7,428 nt of DNA from an uncultured Ruminococcus sp. (GTDB lineage: Bacteria > Bacillota > Clostridia > Oscillospirales > Acutalibacteraceae): contig CACYDY010000067.1 of the NCBI GenBank assembly GCA_902773245.1, positions 1 to 7,428 of the forward strand. The letters are read 5' to 3'. The number at the start of each line of letters is the position of its first letter. Position 1 is the first letter of the stretch. The position numbers and the translations under genes are program-made. Below are positions 5,653-7,428 of the stretch, piece by piece. The notes below the pieces were generated by a model. That model was not told where the DNA came from. It ran no database searches and worked only from the letters and a program-made list of their open reading frames with translations.

Positions 5653-7233
5653 ATGGACAGTAAAAATCTGAAAAAAAGTTCCGATCAGAATACAGTTTTA
5701 ACAAGGCAGTCGGATGTTGACAGCGGTGTTTTGAAGATATTTATGGCAGCAGTTACGGTTTTAAGTATTTTGTCAACCGTTGTTTTCGACAAGACAAAGG
5801 ATCTGAGCGGCGTCAGATTTCCTGTGTTTGCTTTGACTCTTGTTGCCTTGGCGGCTGTGTATCTTGGCGTTACAAAAAAGCTTACCACGCAGAATATAAT
5901 ATTGCTGATGTTTTCCGCAGGTTTTGCCGTCAGGCTGAATTATGTTTTGATAACCTCTGTCACAGCAAGAGTAAGACAGCATGATGTTTTCCCGTTTGGC
6001 GGCACAAAAGGACACTCTGCATATATTGAGTATTTTTATAACCATGGGTTTACGCTTCCGAAATCCGACCCGATCGCCAGAGCGCAGTTTTATCACCCGC
6101 CTCTTCACCACTTTTTAGCTGCGCTTTGGATGAGATTGCTGACAACGTTTGGAATGAGCTATGAACGCGCGGTTGCCAGTCTGCCGTTTTTGACGCTGAT
6201 CTACTCTATGATTGCTTTGGTTGTTTGCGAGCGTATTTTGGACAGACTTAATCTCAGGGGATTTTCGAAAATAGTACCGTTGGCAATAATGACTTTTCAC
6301 CCCACGGCTATTCTGTTGTCGGGCAGCATTAATAACGATAACTTGGCAACTCTGTTTACATTGCTTGCGCTCTATGCTGCTATAAATTGGTATTACTCAC
6401 CGAGTACGAAGAATATTATTCCTGTTGCGGCTGCGATCGGACTCGGAATGTCGGTCAAGCTTTCCGCTGCACTCATTGCGCCTCCGATCGCTATGTTGTT
6501 TTTGATCTATCTTATTACCGAGAAAAAAAGACTTCCCGTCATAAAACAGTACGCTGTTTTTTCATGCGTATGTTTTCCGCTGGGACTGTGGTATTATATA
6601 AGAAATGCGGTGAAGTTTGACATAGCGATCAATTTTGTTCCGATGCTTCCCGAAACCTCGGAACAGTATATAGGAAATTACTCTGCTGCCGAAAGACTTT
6701 TTGGTTTTTCAAACCACCCTTTTGAAAATGTGTTTTTGAACAGAATAGCTACGGGAGCCGATTTTTACGAGTATAATCCTTTCGTGGCAATAATAAAAAC
6801 GTCTGTATTCGGCGAATATAATTTTGTCAAGTATTATTCGGGTATCACACCGTATTGCAGGGTGCTGTTGGTGCTTAATATTATTATGATCGCAATTTCG
6901 CTGATCGCAGGCGTGTACTTCCTTTTCCGAAAAACAGATAAGGTCGACGGAGTATTGAGAGGCTTTTTAATTCTTTACTACGCATTGATGATGCTGTTTT
7001 ATTTTAAGTTTATTTTTGACTATCCTCACAACTGTTCAATGGATTTCAGATATCTTGTGATGACTTTTATAATCGGTTCTGTTGTCATCGGAGTTTCGAT
7101 CGATCAGGCAGAGATTGATTTATCAAAGCGCAGGAGATTGTTAAAGGCAGTTAAAGGCGTTGTTTTGACGAGTACGGTTATGTTCTGTTTCATGTCGTCT
7201 TTGGTTTATATTTTGATAGGTTTGAATAAATAA
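5653..7233 (+). CDS. GT-C (GT39/ArnT-like) membrane glycosyltransferase
   Basis: A polytopic membrane protein with about ten or more hydrophobic segments, resembling the dolichyl-phosphate-mannose mannosyltransferase (PMT_2)/ArnT class, which use polyprenyl-phosphate sugars as donors outside the membrane. Residues below count from an upstream in-frame ATG at 5620. Features include an HD pair (121-122) in the first large outer loop, where GT-C enzymes keep a catalytic Asp; FYHPPLHHFLAALW (157-170), a signature of the family; SGSINNDNLATLF (235-247); SVKLSA (278-283); and a late loop with MDFRYL (474-479). The start at 5653 is chosen because AAGGG (5640-5644) precedes it by 8 bases and it sits 4 bp after the flavoprotein stop. 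ATG 5620 (29-bp overlap) and ATG 5635 have weaker sites. Length (526 residues) is normal. Last gene before a strong terminator; acceptor unknown. Confidence 0.82.
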   Translation: MDSKNLKKSSDQNTVLTRQSDVDSGVLKIFMAAVTVLSILSTVVFDKTKDLSGVRFPVFALTLVALAAVYLGVTKKLTTQNIILLMFSAGFAVRLNYVLITSVTARVRQHDVFPFGGTKGHSAYIEYFYNHGFTLPKSDPIARAQFYHPPLHHFLAALWMRLLTTFGMSYERAVASLPFLTLIYSMIALVVCERILDRLNLRGFSKIVPLAIMTFHPTAILLSGSINNDNLATLFTLLALYAAINWYYSPSTKNIIPVAAAIGLGMSVKLSAALIAPPIAMLFLIYLITEKKRLPVIKQYAVFSCVCFPLGLWYYIRNAVKFDIAINFVPMLPETSEQYIGNYSAAERLFGFSNHPFENVFLNRIATGADFYEYNPFVAIIKTSVFGEYNFVKYYSGITPYCRVLLVLNIIMIAISLIAGVYFLFRKTDKVDGVLRGFLILYYALMMLFYFKFIFDYPHNCSMDFRYLVMTFIIGSVVIGVSIDQAEIDLSKRRRLLKAVKGVVLTSTVMFCFMSSLVYILIGLNK

Positions 7234-7238
7234 TGATT

Positions 7239-7275
7239 TATCCTTTAGATTTAAACGTCTAAAGGATATTTTTTT
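7239..7275 (+). terminator. Rho-independent terminator of the gtrA-flavoprotein-glycosyltransferase unit
   Basis: TATCCTTTAGA (7239-7249) pairs perfectly with TCTAAAGGATA (7258-7268) around an eight-base loop, and seven T's follow (7269-7275). It begins five bases after the glycosyltransferase stop codon and marks the end of the transcription unit. Confidence 0.92.
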
Positions 7276-7293
7276 AAAACAAGGGCTTTTTGA

Positions 7294-7390
7294 TGAGGTA
7301 TCTCACACGGTTTTTGAATGAGTAAACAATCTGTGTACATATTTTATTGTGTCGCCTTGGAGCGGCGAGGTAACACTGTGCAAACCGAAA
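7294..7390 (+). other. Structured non-coding stretch of unknown role
   Basis: No credible gene lies between the operon terminator and the window end. Several stems can be drawn: TGAG/CTCA (7294-7305), an outer CGGTTT (7308-7313) pairing with AAACCG (7382-7387), and inside it TCGCC (7352-7356) with GGCGA (7364-7368), extended by GTG/CAC across a five-base bulge. A terminator-like hairpin follows at 7394. A closed multi-stem domain followed by a hairpin would fit a small RNA or a riboswitch-type leader for a gene to the right, but I recognise no known riboswitch core, T-box, 6S or SRP signature. It could also be a dispersed repeat. No strong promoter is seen. Short frames here lack ribosome binding sites. 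Confidence 0.3.
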
Positions 7391-7393
7391 CTA

Positions 7394-7420
7394 AGGGGCA
7401 TTTTCTGCCAAAATGCCCCT
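7394..7420 (+). terminator. Strong hairpin at the right edge, probable terminator
   Basis: AGGGGCATTTT (7394-7404) pairs perfectly over 11 bases with AAAATGCCCCT (7410-7420) around a five-base loop. On the plus strand it continues CTTCTTAA to the window end, a pyrimidine-rich but short tail; on the minus strand the flank (TAGTTTCGG) is less terminator-like. It may end a short RNA from 7276-7393 or back up the operon terminator at 7239. What lies to the right decides this. Confidence 0.5.
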
Positions 7421-7428
7421 CTTCTTAA

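Noticed and set aside
7308..7418. Short peptides on both strands, for example about 32 codons on the minus strand from 7417
   Set aside because: No ribosome binding site, the start falls within the hairpin, and no recognisable family.
7276..7428. Known riboswitch, T-box, 6S or SRP RNA at the right edge
   Set aside because: I checked by eye for their conserved cores (for example the T-box AGGGTGGNACCGCG, the SRP GGAAG/AGCA loop and the preQ1 tail) and found no adequate match.
1..7428. CRISPR array, tRNA or rRNA genes
   Set aside because: No regularly spaced repeats, cloverleaf with TTCRA-type arm, or rRNA-like segments were seen on either strand.

Overview
The window looks like chromosomal DNA of a low-GC Gram-positive bacterium, most likely a gut-type Clostridia (Ruminococcaceae/Oscillospiraceae-like). 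This rests on AT-rich intergenic DNA, strong AGGAGG-type ribosome binding sites, TTG starts, sigma-A-like promoters (TTGAAA/TTGATA-17-TATAAT) and hairpin-plus-T-run terminators. The taxon is inferred from style, not from a marker gene.

Layout, left to right. Positions 1-71 (minus strand) hold the promoter, ribosome binding site and first codons of a gene that runs off the left edge. Next, on the minus strand, is a 4Fe-4S TRAM-domain 23S rRNA uracil-5-methyltransferase (RlmD/RlmCD type, 86-1456). A divergent control region of about 200 bp (1457-1660) carries a promoter for each side, two inverted repeats over promoter elements and a terminator-like hairpin. On the plus strand follows murC (UDP-MurNAc:L-Ala ligase, 1661-3067), ending near a hairpin at 3147-3175.

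A second plus-strand unit starts from an extended -10 promoter near 3250. It encodes a GtrA-family four-helix membrane protein (3347-3874), an FAD-dependent oxidoreductase of the amine-oxidase/UDP-galactopyranose-mutase-like class (4071-5648) and a multi-spanning GT-C/GT39-like glycosyltransferase (5653-7233). A clear terminator closes it at 7239-7275. By analogy with loci that combine a GtrA protein, a flavoenzyme and a GT-C transferase, for example the mycobacterial decaprenyl-phosphoryl-arabinose region, the three genes plausibly make, translocate and transfer a polyprenyl-linked sugar onto the cell surface. The exact sugar is unknown.

The most notable non-coding find is a 125-bp MITE-like element (3894-4018) between gtrA and the flavoprotein gene. 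It has 15-bp terminal inverted repeats (13/15 matching) and is flanked exactly by perfect 10-bp direct repeats (ATTTGTTAAT), as expected for a transposition target duplication. Without it and one repeat copy, the gtrA-flavoprotein gap falls from 196 to 61 bp, so the element appears to have landed inside an operon. The last 150 bp (7276-7428) contain no convincing gene but hold nested stems and a strong hairpin. They may be a small RNA, a riboswitch-like leader for a gene beyond the window, or a repeat.
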